Positions 9,689 to 18,933 of a DNA stretch of 64,000 nucleotides are shown piece after piece (positions within the stretch are counted from its first letter, which is position 1; every line of letters begins with the position of its first letter). The DNA is from CAIWAH01 sp964602595. Its GTDB lineage: Bacteria; Verrucomicrobiota; Verrucomicrobiia; Limisphaerales; UBA9464. The position numbers and the translations under genes are program-made. The notes under the pieces were generated by a model. The model was not told where the DNA came from. It ran no database searches and worked only from the letters and a program-made list of their open reading frames with translations. Location: positions 186,001 through 250,000 of the forward strand of contig CAZRRO010000007.1 of the NCBI GenBank assembly GCA_964602595.1, given 5' to 3'.

Positions 9689-12502
9689 CTATCGCAGAGT
9701 CACGAAGTCGTTGTGGTTGAAGAGCACGAGCACGAGGTTTTCGGCGGCGCGGGCGAAGTTCTTTTCCGCGAGGTCGGCGCTCACCGGGGCGGGACCGAAG
9801 AACTCCACGCAGAACTGCCGTTCGGCGTCGGTCGGGCGACAGGCGAGGATGCGCTGGAAGGCGAGTTCGACGAGGCGGGCATCGTCGCCGTCGGATTCCT
9901 TCACGAGGCTCGCGGCGAGGATACGGGCCTGTTTCACGGCGAGTTCGCTGTTGCCGAGCGCGAGCGCCTGCTGGGGCATCACGCTGGGGCGGCGTTCGTA
10001 ACATTCGGTAACCGCCGGGCCGTCGAAGATCTGGAGGAACTCGGCCTGCTTTTCGGCGGCGTGACGGAGGTAGAGCGACCGGCGAGGCGAGGTGAGCGCC
10101 TGCTGCTGGTCGATGTCGGGACCGCCGAACGTGGGGTCAAGCGTGCCGGCGGCGTAAAGCACGTTGTCGCGCACGGCCTCGGCTTCGAGTCGGCGGGAGT
10201 TCATGCGCCAAAGGAAGTGGTTGTCGGGATCGACCGAATGCGGATTGCGGAAGGCGGATTGCGGAATGGAAGAAGCCAGCTCAGCGCTTTGCGGTTCGCC
10301 ATCCCCACCCGTTGAGGCCATGCGGTAGGCGGCGCTGGTAACCATGAGGCGGTGGAGGTGGCGGAAGCTCCATGGAGTGGATAGGGCTTTGAGTGGATGG
10401 TTAATAGATGGCGACGCGCCATCGGGCCTATCCACCATCAACTCACTTCGACCATCCACTACCTCCGGTTGCATGAACTCCGCCGCCAGCCAGTCGAGCA
10501 GCTGGGGGTGGGTGGCGGGACGGCCGTTGCGCCCGAAGTCGGCGGGCGTGGGCACGAGTCCGCGGCCGAAGTGCCGGAGCCAGACGTGGTTGACGGCCAC
10601 GCGCGCGGTGAGCGGGTTGCGGGGCTCGGTGAGCCAGTGGGCGAAAGCCAGGCGGCGACCGGTGCTGTTCGTGGGATAGGCAGTCGCGGGCCGAGGCGTG
10701 AAGGCGGCATCCAGCGGCTTGGCGAGGGTTTCGACGGCGGCGGTGAGTTGCTGGTCGGCCTCAGTGAGCTTCTTCTGCGTCTCGGCGACTTTGTTCGTCG
10801 GGGCCGCGGCGAGGGCGGTCTGCGCCTGGTGCCGCTTCAAGGTTGCCTCGGCGACGGCGGCGGTGCGTTGAAGCAGGACGGCGTTGGTAGCCGCTGAGGG
10901 AACGAGGCGGAGGGCAGTGGAAAGGTCCGCCTCCTCACGTCGGCGGCTACCGGGGAGCGTGAGGCGCTCAGCTGCGATCACGGCCGTCAGGGCGGCATGT
11001 TTCTTTTCGGCGAGGTCGAGGGCCAAGTCCGCTTCACGGAGCTGGGCCGGCGTGGCGTTGGTGGCGCTGCGTGACTTCGCCCAAACCGCCTTCGCAGCGG
11101 CGACCGACTGCTCGCTGGCAGCCAGCGTGTCTCGGATCACGAAGTCGCGTTGGTCGGGATTGCCGGCCAGCCACGGCAGGTTCACGGGCTGGACGTTCAG
11201 CCTTCCGCCGAGCATCGCGGGAACGGTGGGCGCGATGACCTCGTTGGTCAACGAATTGCGCTCGTCGCCGCGGACGAAGACGTAGGTGGGGGCATTCGTC
11301 GCGTCGTAGGCGCGGGGCAGGCCATCCTTGGTCAAATCCAGTTCGCCGGGCACGCGATCGGTCCGGACCTGATGCGGCTCGAATACCGCGCGCAGGGCGT
11401 AGTATTCGCGCTGCGAGATCGGGTCAGCCATGTGGTCGTGGCACTTGGCGCAGCCCATCGTCACGCCGAGCAGGGCCTGCGCGGTGTGCTTGACCGTGTC
11501 CTCCAACCACTGCTCGCGGGACAGCATCTTGTAATTGCGCACGAGGAAGCCGGTGGCGCGCAGGGCGTCGGGATCTTCGGGGGCGACCTCATCGGCCGCG
11601 AGCATCTCGGTGAGCATGCGGTCGTAGGGCTTGTCGGCGTTGAGCGACTCCACGATCCAGTCGCGCCAGCGCCAGATGTGCCGCTGCGAGTCGCGGATCT
11701 GTCCGCCGTCCGTCCAGCCGGCCCAATCGCTGTAGCGCCACACGTCCATCCAGTGTCGCGCCCAGCGTTCGCCGTGTCGCGGGTCTTCGAGAAGGCGATC
11801 CACCAGCCGCTCGTAGGCGTCGGGCGAAGTGTCGGTGAGAAAGGCGCGCTGCTCCTCGGGCGTCGGATTGAGTCCGATCAGGTCGATGTAAACGCGACGC
11901 AGGAGAACTTCCTTTGGGGCTTCGGGCCTGGGCCTGAGTCCACGGGCATCGCGTTCGGCGGTGAGGAAGGCATCGATAGGATTTCTGATCTCCGATTTGC
12001 GATTTGCGATGGTGGGAACTGCCGGCCGCTTCACGGGTTCGAAGGGTTGCCAGCGGTAGCTCGTGAGGAACTGGGCGAACTCGGCTTTGCGGTCCGCGAT
12101 CTGCGACAATTCGCCGGCGGATGGCTTGTCCTGCGGGTTCCCGGGATTGTGGCCAAGGAGTAGTTCGGTTTCGTTGGCCACGCCGTCGCCGTCCGTGTCG
12201 TCGGTCGCGACCAGCGAGAGCCGCGCTGAAAGGTCCTTCCTGTTCCCGGCGGCGGCGAGTTCCTCGCCCAGCTTCCGCAAGCGGTCACCAAATGGGTTGT
12301 GCGGAAACTCGCCAAGGCTCTCGGGAAACTTCGACTCGCTGGGCAGATGGCAGGTGGTGCATTTCGCCAGCGGACGCGCCAGAAACCGATCGTAGTGGCG
12401 CTCCAACGCGGCGCGGTTCGCCGGGGTTGCCTGCAATTCCCAGGCAGCGCCGAGCAAGCTCAGTAATCCGGCCAGACGGAAGAGGTGGGTTCGCAACGGC
12501 AC
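9689..12502 (-). CDS. PSD1 (DUF1549/DUF1553) c-type cytochrome protein
   Basis: A 937-aa exported protein of the planctomycete-type PSD1 family. A signal peptide is followed by a heme-attachment motif CTTCH at residues 48-52 (planctomycete cytochrome C domain). A DUF1549 domain starts near residue 175 (IDAFLTAERDARGLRP...LLRRVYIDLIGLNPTPEE) and contains a second CxxCH (GCAKCHDHMADPIS). DUF1553 follows (NPLTARVAVNHVWLRHFGRGLV; LHRLMVTSAAYRM). Low-complexity segments at 10236-10270, 10378-10470 and 11975-12011 look like in-frame insertions of genomic repeat sequence. The family partners DUF1501 proteins and probably acts in the periplasm; substrates are unknown. It converges with the LRR gene with 7 bp between the stops. 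Confidence 0.93.
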   Translation of the reverse strand: MPLRTHLFRLAGLLSLLGAAWELQATPANRAALERHYDRFLARPLAKCTTCHLPSESKFPESLGEFPHNPFGDRLRKLGEELAAAGNRKDLSARLSLVATDDTDGDGVANETELLLGHNPGNPQDKPSAGELSQIADRKAEFAQFLTSYRWQPFEPVKRPAVPTIANRKSEIRNPIDAFLTAERDARGLRPRPEAPKEVLLRRVYIDLIGLNPTPEEQRAFLTDTSPDAYERLVDRLLEDPRHGERWARHWMDVWRYSDWAGWTDGGQIRDSQRHIWRWRDWIVESLNADKPYDRMLTEMLAADEVAPEDPDALRATGFLVRNYKMLSREQWLEDTVKHTAQALLGVTMGCAKCHDHMADPISQREYYALRAVFEPHQVRTDRVPGELDLTKDGLPRAYDATNAPTYVFVRGDERNSLTNEVIAPTVPAMLGGRLNVQPVNLPWLAGNPDQRDFVIRDTLAASEQSVAAAKAVWAKSRSATNATPAQLREADLALDLAEKKHAALTAVIAAERLTLPGSRRREEADLSTALRLVPSAATNAVLLQRTAAVAEATLKRHQAQTALAAAPTNKVAETQKKLTEADQQLTAAVETLAKPLDAAFTPRPATAYPTNSTGRRLAFAHWLTEPRNPLTARVAVNHVWLRHFGRGLVPTPADFGRNGRPATHPQLLDWLAAEFMQPEVVDGRSELMVDRPDGASPSINHPLKALSTPWSFRHLHRLMVTSAAYRMASTGGDGEPQSAELASSIPQSAFRNPHSVDPDNHFLWRMNSRRLEAEAVRDNVLYAAGTLDPTFGGPDIDQQQALTSPRRSLYLRHAAEKQAEFLQIFDGPAVTECYERRPSVMPQQALALGNSELAVKQARILAASLVKESDGDDARLVELAFQRILACRPTDAERQFCVEFFGPAPVSADLAEKNFARAAENLVLVLFNHNDFVTLR
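10236..10270 (-). repeat. In-frame CCGCAATCCGC repeat in PSD1 gene
   Basis: Short tandem units of the CCGCAATCCGC type (minus-strand sense) encode SIPQSAFRNPHSV inside the PSD1 protein. The segment is not part of the DUF1553 consensus and looks like intergenic repeat sequence carried in frame. Confidence 0.6.
10378..10470 (-). repeat. In-frame palindromic insert in PSD1 gene
   Basis: An imperfect palindromic stretch (GTGGATGG...GATGGCGACGCGCCATC...CCATCCAC) encodes about 30 residues (VVDGRSELMVDRPDGASPS...) just before the conserved WSFRHLHRLMVTSAAYRM segment. Homologues usually have little or nothing at this point. Confidence 0.5.
11975..12011 (-). repeat. In-frame ATCGCAAATCGC repeat in PSD1 gene
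   Basis: The minus-strand sense ATCGCAAATCGCAAATC...AGAAATCC encodes TIANRKSEIRNPI between the cytochrome c and DUF1549 domains. It is a repeat-derived linker rather than conserved domain sequence. Confidence 0.55.
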
Positions 12503-12578
12503 AACGGTGGAGAATTGACCGGAGTTTGCCGCAGTTGCCCGCCGCTACCAAGCCCAGAAACCGTGGCCGGCGCGGCGC

Positions 12579-12821
12579 CTACAGCCGACAACGGCCGGGC
12601 GAAACAAGGGGCGGGCTCACGGGCCGGCGGGCACGGCGGGGCCGGACCTGTCCCGGTTTCACCCGCCACTCCCGCCCGTCCCGTTCGACGATGCGATCCG
12701 AGTCATTGGCGCCGATCAGCCGTGCCTGAAATCCGTCGCTAATACCGGGCGGCAGAGGTTCACCCGGCGAGGCGAACAGTTCGACCACTTCGCCCAATTC
12801 CAGACCAGATACTCGATTCAT
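12579..12821 (-). CDS. Small hypothetical protein
   Basis: An 80-aa reading frame of unknown function. Residues 1-62 look protein-like (LELGEVVELFASPGEPLPPGISDGFQARLIGANDSDRIVE... with WRVKPGQVRPR), perhaps a small SH3-like beta-barrel. The last 15 residues are Pro/Arg-rich and may be incidental. It sits between xylB and the PSD1 gene on the same strand. The ATG at 12821 is the only good start. It may be a genuine short gene or a chance frame in GC-rich DNA. Confidence 0.45.
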   Translation of the reverse strand: MNRVSGLELGEVVELFASPGEPLPPGISDGFQARLIGANDSDRIVERDGREWRVKPGQVRPRRARRPVSPPLVSPGRCRL

Positions 12822-12882
12822 GACGGCTCGAGTATGCGGATCTGGTGGGACAGCCGCAGTCCGAGTTGGCAAAAGGGTGCGC

Positions 12883-14415
12883 TCAGGCCGAGACCAGACG
12901 CCGGTGGGCCGTGAACGCGGGCCGGAGGGATCGGCTGAGGTTGTCCTGTAACTGCTGAAGTTCCGCGTAAACTGCGGCCGACTTCGCATTGGGGACCGCG
13001 GTTTCGGCGGTATTCAACTTCACGAAGGTGTCCGTCAGGTCGGCGATGCCCACTTGTTCGCCTTCTGCCAGGCGCCAAGCCCACAAGGCCTGCAAGGCGG
13101 CCCCGAACGCCGCGCCTTCCGCGACCTTGAGGGTGACGACCTCGGCGTTGAACACGTCCGCCATGATCTGGCGCCAGAGCTTCGACTTTGCCCCGCCGCC
13201 GGTGGCGCGGACCTGGGTCGCCTTCACGCCCAATTCCGCCAGCCGGCGCAGGCCGTAGTTCATGCCCAACGTGACCCCCTCCATCGTGGCCCGGGCGAAA
13301 TGCGGCGCGGTGAACGTCTTTGGCCGAATACCGAAGAAAGCGCCGGTGCCGTCGGGGATGTTGGGCGTCCGCTCACCTTCCAGATAGGGCAGCAGCAGCA
13401 GGCCATCCGAGCCGGCGGGCGCCTTGGCGGCGGCCTTCTCGAAGGCGGCGTGATCGAGCCCGAAATCGTGGCGCACCATTTCGGTGGCAACGGTCACGTT
13501 CATCGTGCACAGCAGGGGGAGCCAACGGTTGGTCGAGTCGCAGAATGCCGCGATCTCGCCGAGCGGGTCGACGACCGGTTTGTCGGCGCAGGCGTAAATC
13601 GTGCCGCTGGTCCCAAAGCTGGCGGTCACCACACCTTCGCGGGTGTTCCCGGTGCCGATGGCGCCCATCATGTTGTCGCCGCCGCCGGCGCTGACGACGA
13701 TGCCGGGTTTCAGGCCGAGCTTCTTTGCCGTGGCGGCGCACAAGCGGCCCGCCGGGCGGTCGCTGGGGGAAACCGAGGGCAATTTGCCCATCAAGTCGGC
13801 GTCAATTGCCTTCACCGCGGCCTCGCTCCAACGGCGCTTGCGGACGTCGAGGAGCGCGGTGCCGGACGCGTCGCCGTATTCCATGAACGTCTCGCCGGTC
13901 AGCCAGAAGTTGAGGTAGTCGTGCGGCAGCAGCACGGTGGCGAGCCGCGCGAAGTTCGCGGGTTCGTGATTCTTGAGCCACAGGATCTTGCCGGCGGTGA
14001 AGCCGGGCAGGACGGAATTGCCGAGGGCCTTCACCGTCGCCTTGGGGCCGCCCAGCTTGGCGGTGATTTGTTCGCACTCGGCGGCGGTGGTGGTATCGCA
14101 CCAGAGTTTGGCCGGGCGGATAACTTGGCCGGCGGCATCCAGCGGCACAAACCCATGCTGCTGGCCGCTGACCCCGATGCCCACGACTTCCCCGGCGTCC
14201 GCCCGGGCGGCGGCGAGGGCAGCTTTCACGGCCTTGGTGGTCGCGGTGATCCAAGTGGCCGGGTCCTGTTCCTTCGCGCCGGGCGGTAGGTTGGGCAGCA
14301 GGCCATACTTGGCGCTGCCTTCACCCAGCACCTTGCCCGATTTCGCCTCGACGACGAGGGCCTTGGTGGACTGGGTGCCGGAATCAATGCCGATGAGCAG
14401 GGAACGGGATGCCAT
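12883..14415 (-). CDS. xylB: Xylulokinase (FGGY family)
   Basis: A 510-aa FGGY carbohydrate kinase that would phosphorylate D-xylulose to xylulose 5-phosphate in the cytosol. The start at 14415 gives MASRSLLIGIDSGTQSTKAL, the phosphate-1 motif of the family. Other motifs are GIGVSGQQHGFVPLD (substrate-binding QQHG), the LPHDYLNFWLTGE signature, and the C-terminal RATGGGAKSKLWRQIMADVFN adenosine-binding signature. Length fits XylB. Alternative starts upstream run through a region that looks non-coding. No xylose isomerase or transporter is adjacent, so the substrate is a family-based call. Confidence 0.9.
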   Translation of the reverse strand: MASRSLLIGIDSGTQSTKALVVEAKSGKVLGEGSAKYGLLPNLPPGAKEQDPATWITATTKAVKAALAAARADAGEVVGIGVSGQQHGFVPLDAAGQVIRPAKLWCDTTTAAECEQITAKLGGPKATVKALGNSVLPGFTAGKILWLKNHEPANFARLATVLLPHDYLNFWLTGETFMEYGDASGTALLDVRKRRWSEAAVKAIDADLMGKLPSVSPSDRPAGRLCAATAKKLGLKPGIVVSAGGGDNMMGAIGTGNTREGVVTASFGTSGTIYACADKPVVDPLGEIAAFCDSTNRWLPLLCTMNVTVATEMVRHDFGLDHAAFEKAAAKAPAGSDGLLLLPYLEGERTPNIPDGTGAFFGIRPKTFTAPHFARATMEGVTLGMNYGLRRLAELGVKATQVRATGGGAKSKLWRQIMADVFNAEVVTLKVAEGAAFGAALQALWAWRLAEGEQVGIADLTDTFVKLNTAETAVPNAKSAAVYAELQQLQDNLSRSLRPAFTAHRRLVSA

Positions 14416-14532
14416 AAGGTAACGGGCGGGAGTTTTAGGAATGAGGCGCCACTTGTCCAACGGCCATTCGCGGAGTCGCCCGGCCGCCCAGACGGCTTTG
14501 GGTCCAGGCTTTGGATTTGGCCACGCGGAAAA

Positions 14533-14566
14533 TGAAACGGCCCCGAATCCGAAGATCCGGGGCCGG
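14533..14566 (-). terminator. Intrinsic terminator after glgP
   Basis: Read on the minus strand, an 11-bp stem with one mismatch (arms 14554-14564 and 14539-14549) encloses a UUCG tetraloop and is followed by GTTTCATTTT. It lies about 30 bp beyond the glgP stop. Confidence 0.85.
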
Positions 14567-14597
14567 TTGAGACCAAAGACGGTAGGCGTGGGGCCGC

Positions 14598-16748
14598 CTA
14601 CTTGGTCAGGTAATACTTGTTGGTGTATTCCTGCACCATGCGCCAGGTGCTGTATTCTGGCGCGAGGGTGACCATGGCGTGCCGGATCTTGGCGATCCAT
14701 TGCCGGGGAATCCCGTTCGCGTCGCGGTTGTAGAAGGCGGGGATGACCTCCTCGGTCAGCGTCTTGTAGAGGTTGAAGCTGTCCACGCGATCCTGCTCGG
14801 CGATGTCGGAAGGATGTGAGTCAGGCCCGATCGAAAAGCCGTTCTGGCCGTCGTAACCCTCGCGCCACCAACCGTCCATGATGGACAGGTTCATGCAGCC
14901 GTGTGGCGTGGTTTTCATGCCGCTGGTGCCGGAAGCTTCCAGCGGGCGGCGCGGGTTGTTCAGCCAGATGTCGCAGCCGGCGACCATCTGCCGGGCGACG
15001 TGGATGTCGTAGTTCTCGAGGAAGACCAGGTGGCCCTTCAGCTCGCTGAACTTGCTGAGATGAATGACCTTCTGGATGAAGGCCTTACCGGCGTCGTCGC
15101 GCGGGTGGGCCTTACCGGCGAACACGAACTGCACCGGCCGGCCGGTGTCGCGGACCAGCTTCACCACGTTCTCGAACTGGTCGAAGATGAGCGGGGCGCG
15201 TTTGTAGGTCGCGAAGCGCCGGGCGAAACCGATCGTCAGCGCGTCGGGGTTCAGCATGCCGTCGAAGGTGATGAAGTCCCCGATGCTGAAGCTCCGCCCT
15301 TGCAGCAGCAGTTTCCGGCGGGCGAACTCGATGAGTTCCCGCCGGAGCTTGTAACGCAGCGCCCAGATCTCCTCGTCGCTGGTGAACGCCGGGTCGGTGA
15401 CCTTTTCCCAGAACTCCCGGGTGTTGGCGTCGTAGACAAACTCGGATTCCTTGCCGCCCTGCGCGACGAATTTCTTGCGCCAGAACCGGCGGGCCGGGCC
15501 CTTGATCCAGCCGACGAGGTGGATGCCGTTGGTGATGTGACCGATGGGCACTTCCGCCGGGCTCTTGGCGCCGTAGAACTGCTGCCACATCTCGCGGCTG
15601 ACCTGCCCGTGCAGCTCACTGACGCCGTTGGCGGCGCGGGAATAGCGGAGGGCCAGCGCGGTCATGCAGAACGGCGCGTTCGGATTCTCCGGATGCTCGC
15701 TGCCGAGCGCCAGCAACTGTTCGGGCGTGAGCTTGAGGTTCGTGGCAAACTTGCCGCCCGCCATCCGCATCAGGTCCTGCGAGAACCGGTCGTGTCCGGC
15801 CTCGACCGGGGTGTGGGTGGTGAAGAGGCACTCGCGTTTGGTCAGGGCGCCGGCCTCATCGAAGGTTTTTCCGCCGGCCATCTTCTCGCGGATCAGCTCG
15901 AGGGTGAGGAACGCCGCGTGGCCTTCGTTCATGTGGAACGTCGAGGGCTGCACCCCGAGCGTCCGGAGCAGCCGCACGCCGCCGACGCCGAGCAGGATTT
16001 CCTGCATGATTCGGGTGGTGTGGTCCCCGCCGTAAACCCGGGTCGTCAGGTCACGGTAGTGCATCTCGTTCTCGGGCCGGTTCGTGTCGAGCAGGTAGAC
16101 CGGCACGCGCCCGATGTTGACGCGCCAGGCGTGGAAATTGACCACCGCGCCAAAGATCCGCACTGAGCCCACGAGCGGTTCGCCATCGGCGCCGAGGACG
16201 GGTTCTAGGGGCAGATTCTTCGGGTTGAGCAGGTTGTAATGCTCGGTCTGCCAGTTGTCGTGGTTGATGGCCTGCTGGAAGTAGCCCTCGCGGTAGAACA
16301 GCGAGATGCCGACGAAGCCGAGCCCGAGGTCGCTGGCGGATTTGGCGTGGTCACCGGCGAGCGCTCCGAGGCCACCGGCGGCGATGGGCAGGCACTCGTG
16401 GAACGCGAACTCGGCGGAGAAATAGGCGACCGGATTCGTGGCCAGTTGGGGCGCATGCTTGGAAGCCCAGGTGTTGGGCTCGCCGAGATAGGCGTGGAAC
16501 GCGCCGAGGACCTTGCGGACCCGGTCCGCGAAGCCGGCTTCCTGGAGCCGGACCTGCAACTCGTAGTCCGAGACCTCACGCAGGACGGCCACGGGATTGT
16601 GGTAAAGGTTTTGCCAACCCCGGGGGGAAAGCTCCTGGAAGATTTCCTGGGCCTCCTGATCCCAGCTCCACCAGAGATTGCGGGAGAGACGGTGCAGTCC
16701 GTCGGCGAGTTCCTTCAGTTCGGGTCCGGTCAGCGGTTTCGTAGTCAT
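14598..16748 (-). CDS. glgP: Alpha-glucan (glycogen) phosphorylase, GT35
   Basis: A 716-aa PLP-dependent phosphorylase releasing glucose 1-phosphate from glycogen or maltodextrin. It is the short form: an N-terminal DUF3417 segment (LSRNLWWSWDQEAQEIF), then the catalytic GT35 region with GGLGALAGDHAKSASDLG, FHMNEGHAAF and TNGIHLVGW. The C-terminal PLP-lysine region reads ASGTSGMKTTPHGCMNLSIMDGWW. Length fits the bacterial ~700-residue subfamily rather than the ~830-residue GlgP. It lies between xylB and a SET-domain gene on the same strand, with its own terminator. Confidence 0.93.
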   Translation of the reverse strand: MTTKPLTGPELKELADGLHRLSRNLWWSWDQEAQEIFQELSPRGWQNLYHNPVAVLREVSDYELQVRLQEAGFADRVRKVLGAFHAYLGEPNTWASKHAPQLATNPVAYFSAEFAFHECLPIAAGGLGALAGDHAKSASDLGLGFVGISLFYREGYFQQAINHDNWQTEHYNLLNPKNLPLEPVLGADGEPLVGSVRIFGAVVNFHAWRVNIGRVPVYLLDTNRPENEMHYRDLTTRVYGGDHTTRIMQEILLGVGGVRLLRTLGVQPSTFHMNEGHAAFLTLELIREKMAGGKTFDEAGALTKRECLFTTHTPVEAGHDRFSQDLMRMAGGKFATNLKLTPEQLLALGSEHPENPNAPFCMTALALRYSRAANGVSELHGQVSREMWQQFYGAKSPAEVPIGHITNGIHLVGWIKGPARRFWRKKFVAQGGKESEFVYDANTREFWEKVTDPAFTSDEEIWALRYKLRRELIEFARRKLLLQGRSFSIGDFITFDGMLNPDALTIGFARRFATYKRAPLIFDQFENVVKLVRDTGRPVQFVFAGKAHPRDDAGKAFIQKVIHLSKFSELKGHLVFLENYDIHVARQMVAGCDIWLNNPRRPLEASGTSGMKTTPHGCMNLSIMDGWWREGYDGQNGFSIGPDSHPSDIAEQDRVDSFNLYKTLTEEVIPAFYNRDANGIPRQWIAKIRHAMVTLAPEYSTWRMVQEYTNKYYLTK

Positions 16749-16851
16749 GACGCAGCAGGTTCAGGGCGGGAGGCGGAGTGAGTCGCCCACCGCGTGCCCA
16801 TTGCCTACCTGCCGCCGGGACTTGCGGGGAGGGAAAAATTGCCGGGACTCC

Positions 16852-17367
16852 CTAATTCGCGTCTTCGACCACTGGGTTCCGCGCCAGGTCGGCGCGGACT
16901 TCGTCCTGCAACTCCACCGCCACGATGTATCCAAGGCAGTTGGATTTGCCGCATTCGCAAGGGTGGTCGCGGTAGTCGGCCAGGCCGTAGCCGTAGTTGA
17001 AGGTTAGTTCCTCGCCCGGCCGGATGTCCCGGATGGCCTCGATCCAGATGTGGCCCTCGTAGTCGATCGCCTCGCAATTGGGATCGCACGAGTGGTTGAT
17101 GAACCGGGCGGCGTTGTCCGGCACGTTGCCATCCAGGTCGGTGTCGTCGTCGATCTGGAAAATGTAGGGATTGCCCGCCTCACAGCGACGTTCCGACTCC
17201 TCCTTGCCGATGCGTTCGCCGGTGTATTCGGCGATGGATTCGCCCTTGGCGATGAACTTCACCGCGAAGGCGCCCCGGCCCTCGATCGGGGAGTCCAGGA
17301 TCGCGAACCGCGCCTCGTGCCGTTCCATTTCCGGGGGCGTTGCCGCCGTTGTTTCCACTTCGCTCAC
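16852..17367 (-). CDS. SET-domain lysine methyltransferase
   Basis: A 171-aa protein that is essentially a stand-alone SET plus post-SET module. The SET motifs are IEGRGAFAVKFIAKGESIAEYTGE (SAM-binding N-terminal part), RFINHSCDPNCEA (NHS(C)xPN pseudoknot) and ELTFNYGYG (catalytic tyrosine). A post-SET-like zinc cluster CECGKSNCLGY follows. Such proteins transfer methyl groups from S-adenosylmethionine to protein lysines and are best known from eukaryotic histone methyltransferases. The bacterial target is not known. The gene is isolated, with glgP 103 bp downstream on the same strand. Confidence 0.92.
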   Translation of the reverse strand: MSEVETTAATPPEMERHEARFAILDSPIEGRGAFAVKFIAKGESIAEYTGERIGKEESERRCEAGNPYIFQIDDDTDLDGNVPDNAARFINHSCDPNCEAIDYEGHIWIEAIRDIRPGEELTFNYGYGLADYRDHPCECGKSNCLGYIVAVELQDEVRADLARNPVVEDAN

Positions 17368-17526
17368 GGAGCCATTTCAGCATGCCGCCGCCGGGGCCGC
17401 CAGTCCCCGAATTCCGGCCGTCGCCAGTCGCGGGCGGCCGAGGTGGGGCAAATTCTGAAGGTCCCCCGAAGTAGCGGTTCCCATGCCTCGCCGGCTGTGC
17501 TACCGAACCGGCAACAGTTCCTCCGA

Positions 17527-18882
17527 ATGCCTACGCTCACGCACAATTGCGCCGGAATGCCCCGCCGGGACTTCCTGCAACTTGGCCTCGGCGGGGTGCT
17601 GGGCCTGGGGTTGGCCGATGTGCTTCGCTTCCGGGCCGCGGCCGCCGCCAAGCCAAACGGGACGCCGGCCTTGGCCAAGGCCGCCGGCAAGCCGGTGAAC
17701 ACGATCATGATCTGGCTCGACGGCGGGCCGTCGCATTACGAGACCTTCGATCCGAAACCCGGCGCACCGGCGGAAATTCGGGGGGAGTTCAAGGATATCG
17801 CCACGGCCGTGCCCGGGACGCGATTCTCGGAGGCCGTGCCCGAGTTGGCCAAATGCGCGGACAAGGTCACGGTCATCCGCTCGATCTGCCACAAGGATCC
17901 CAACCATGGCGGCGGCAACCACTACCTGATGACCGGCGCGCCGACCCCGGTGCCGGTCGCGTGCGGGGCATTCGTTACCTTCCACCCGTCGTTCGGTTCG
18001 GTCGTGTCGCACCACCGGGGGCTGAAGGACGGGATGCCGGCCTACATGACCATGCCGCAAGTATCCCGGAGCGGCGGACCCAACTTTCTCGGCGGCAAAC
18101 ACGCGCCGTTCGTCATCGACGGCGGGCCCAACTCAAAAAATTTCAAGGTCCGCGACGTGGTGTTGCCCAATGAGATTTCCACCGGGCGCGCGGCCGGCCG
18201 CAAGGAACTCCGGGCCGCGCTCGACCGGATGCAGCGTTACCAGGATCGGTTGGCCGAGGACCCGGCGGTGGCCTTCGACGAATACTACCAGCAGGGCTAC
18301 GAACTGGTGTCGTCGCCCAAGGCCCAGGCGGCCTTCGACATCCACCGAGAGGACGCCAAAGTGCGCGACCAATATGGCCGGAACGACTTCGGCCAACGAT
18401 TGCTGCTGGCGCGACGGCTGGTCGAGACCGGCGTGTCGTGGGTGACGGTTTACTCCGGGGGCTGGGACCATCACACGAAGCTGTTCGACGCCTACAAGGG
18501 CGACCACGTGAAAAACACGGACCGCGGCGTGGCGGCGCTGATCCGTGACCTCGACGAACGCGGCCTGCTGGATTCCACGCTCGTGATCCTGCTCGGCGAA
18601 TTTGGCCGCACGCCGAAGGTGAACAAGGACGCCGGGCGGGACCATTGGCCGCACGCGATGTCCGTTCTGATGGCCGGTGGAGGTTGTCCGCGCGGGGCGA
18701 TCATCGGCGCGACCGATGCCAAGGGCTACGCTGCCGCCGAGAACGTGTATCGGCCGGAAGACTTCGCGGCGTCGCTCTACACCAAGATGGGCATCGACCA
18801 CACCCAGGTCCTGCACACCAACACGGGGCGTCCCGTTCCGCTGGTGAACAACGGGCGGCTAATCAAGGAGCTGTTCGCCTAG
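17527..18882 (+). CDS. DUF1501 Tat-exported protein
   Basis: A 451-aa DUF1501 protein. ATG 17527 gives MPTLTHNCAGMPRRDFLQLGLGGVLGLG, a Tat signal (PRRDFLQLG); ATG 17557 is the alternative. Core motifs are TIMIWLDGGPSHYETFDPK, YSGGWDHHTKLFD, ILLGEFGRTPKVNKDAGRDHWP and the GRPVPLVNNGRLIKEL ending. The family is predicted to have a sulfatase-like fold, periplasmic or envelope-located, with no proven activity. A pre-peptidase-domain gene follows 51 bp downstream, but no PSD1 gene is next to it. Confidence 0.93.
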   Translation: MPTLTHNCAGMPRRDFLQLGLGGVLGLGLADVLRFRAAAAAKPNGTPALAKAAGKPVNTIMIWLDGGPSHYETFDPKPGAPAEIRGEFKDIATAVPGTRFSEAVPELAKCADKVTVIRSICHKDPNHGGGNHYLMTGAPTPVPVACGAFVTFHPSFGSVVSHHRGLKDGMPAYMTMPQVSRSGGPNFLGGKHAPFVIDGGPNSKNFKVRDVVLPNEISTGRAAGRKELRAALDRMQRYQDRLAEDPAVAFDEYYQQGYELVSSPKAQAAFDIHREDAKVRDQYGRNDFGQRLLLARRLVETGVSWVTVYSGGWDHHTKLFDAYKGDHVKNTDRGVAALIRDLDERGLLDSTLVILLGEFGRTPKVNKDAGRDHWPHAMSVLMAGGGCPRGAIIGATDAKGYAAAENVYRPEDFAASLYTKMGIDHTQVLHTNTGRPVPLVNNGRLIKELFA

Positions 18883-18933
18883 GCGGAGCAGGCGGCCAAT
18901 CCCACCGGCACCGCCGTTCGCACTTCGCCTGAA

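Noticed and set aside
14416..14700. N-terminal extension of xylulokinase
   Set aside because: The extension runs over the glgP terminator and 3' end; the FGGY domain starts directly after ATG 14415.
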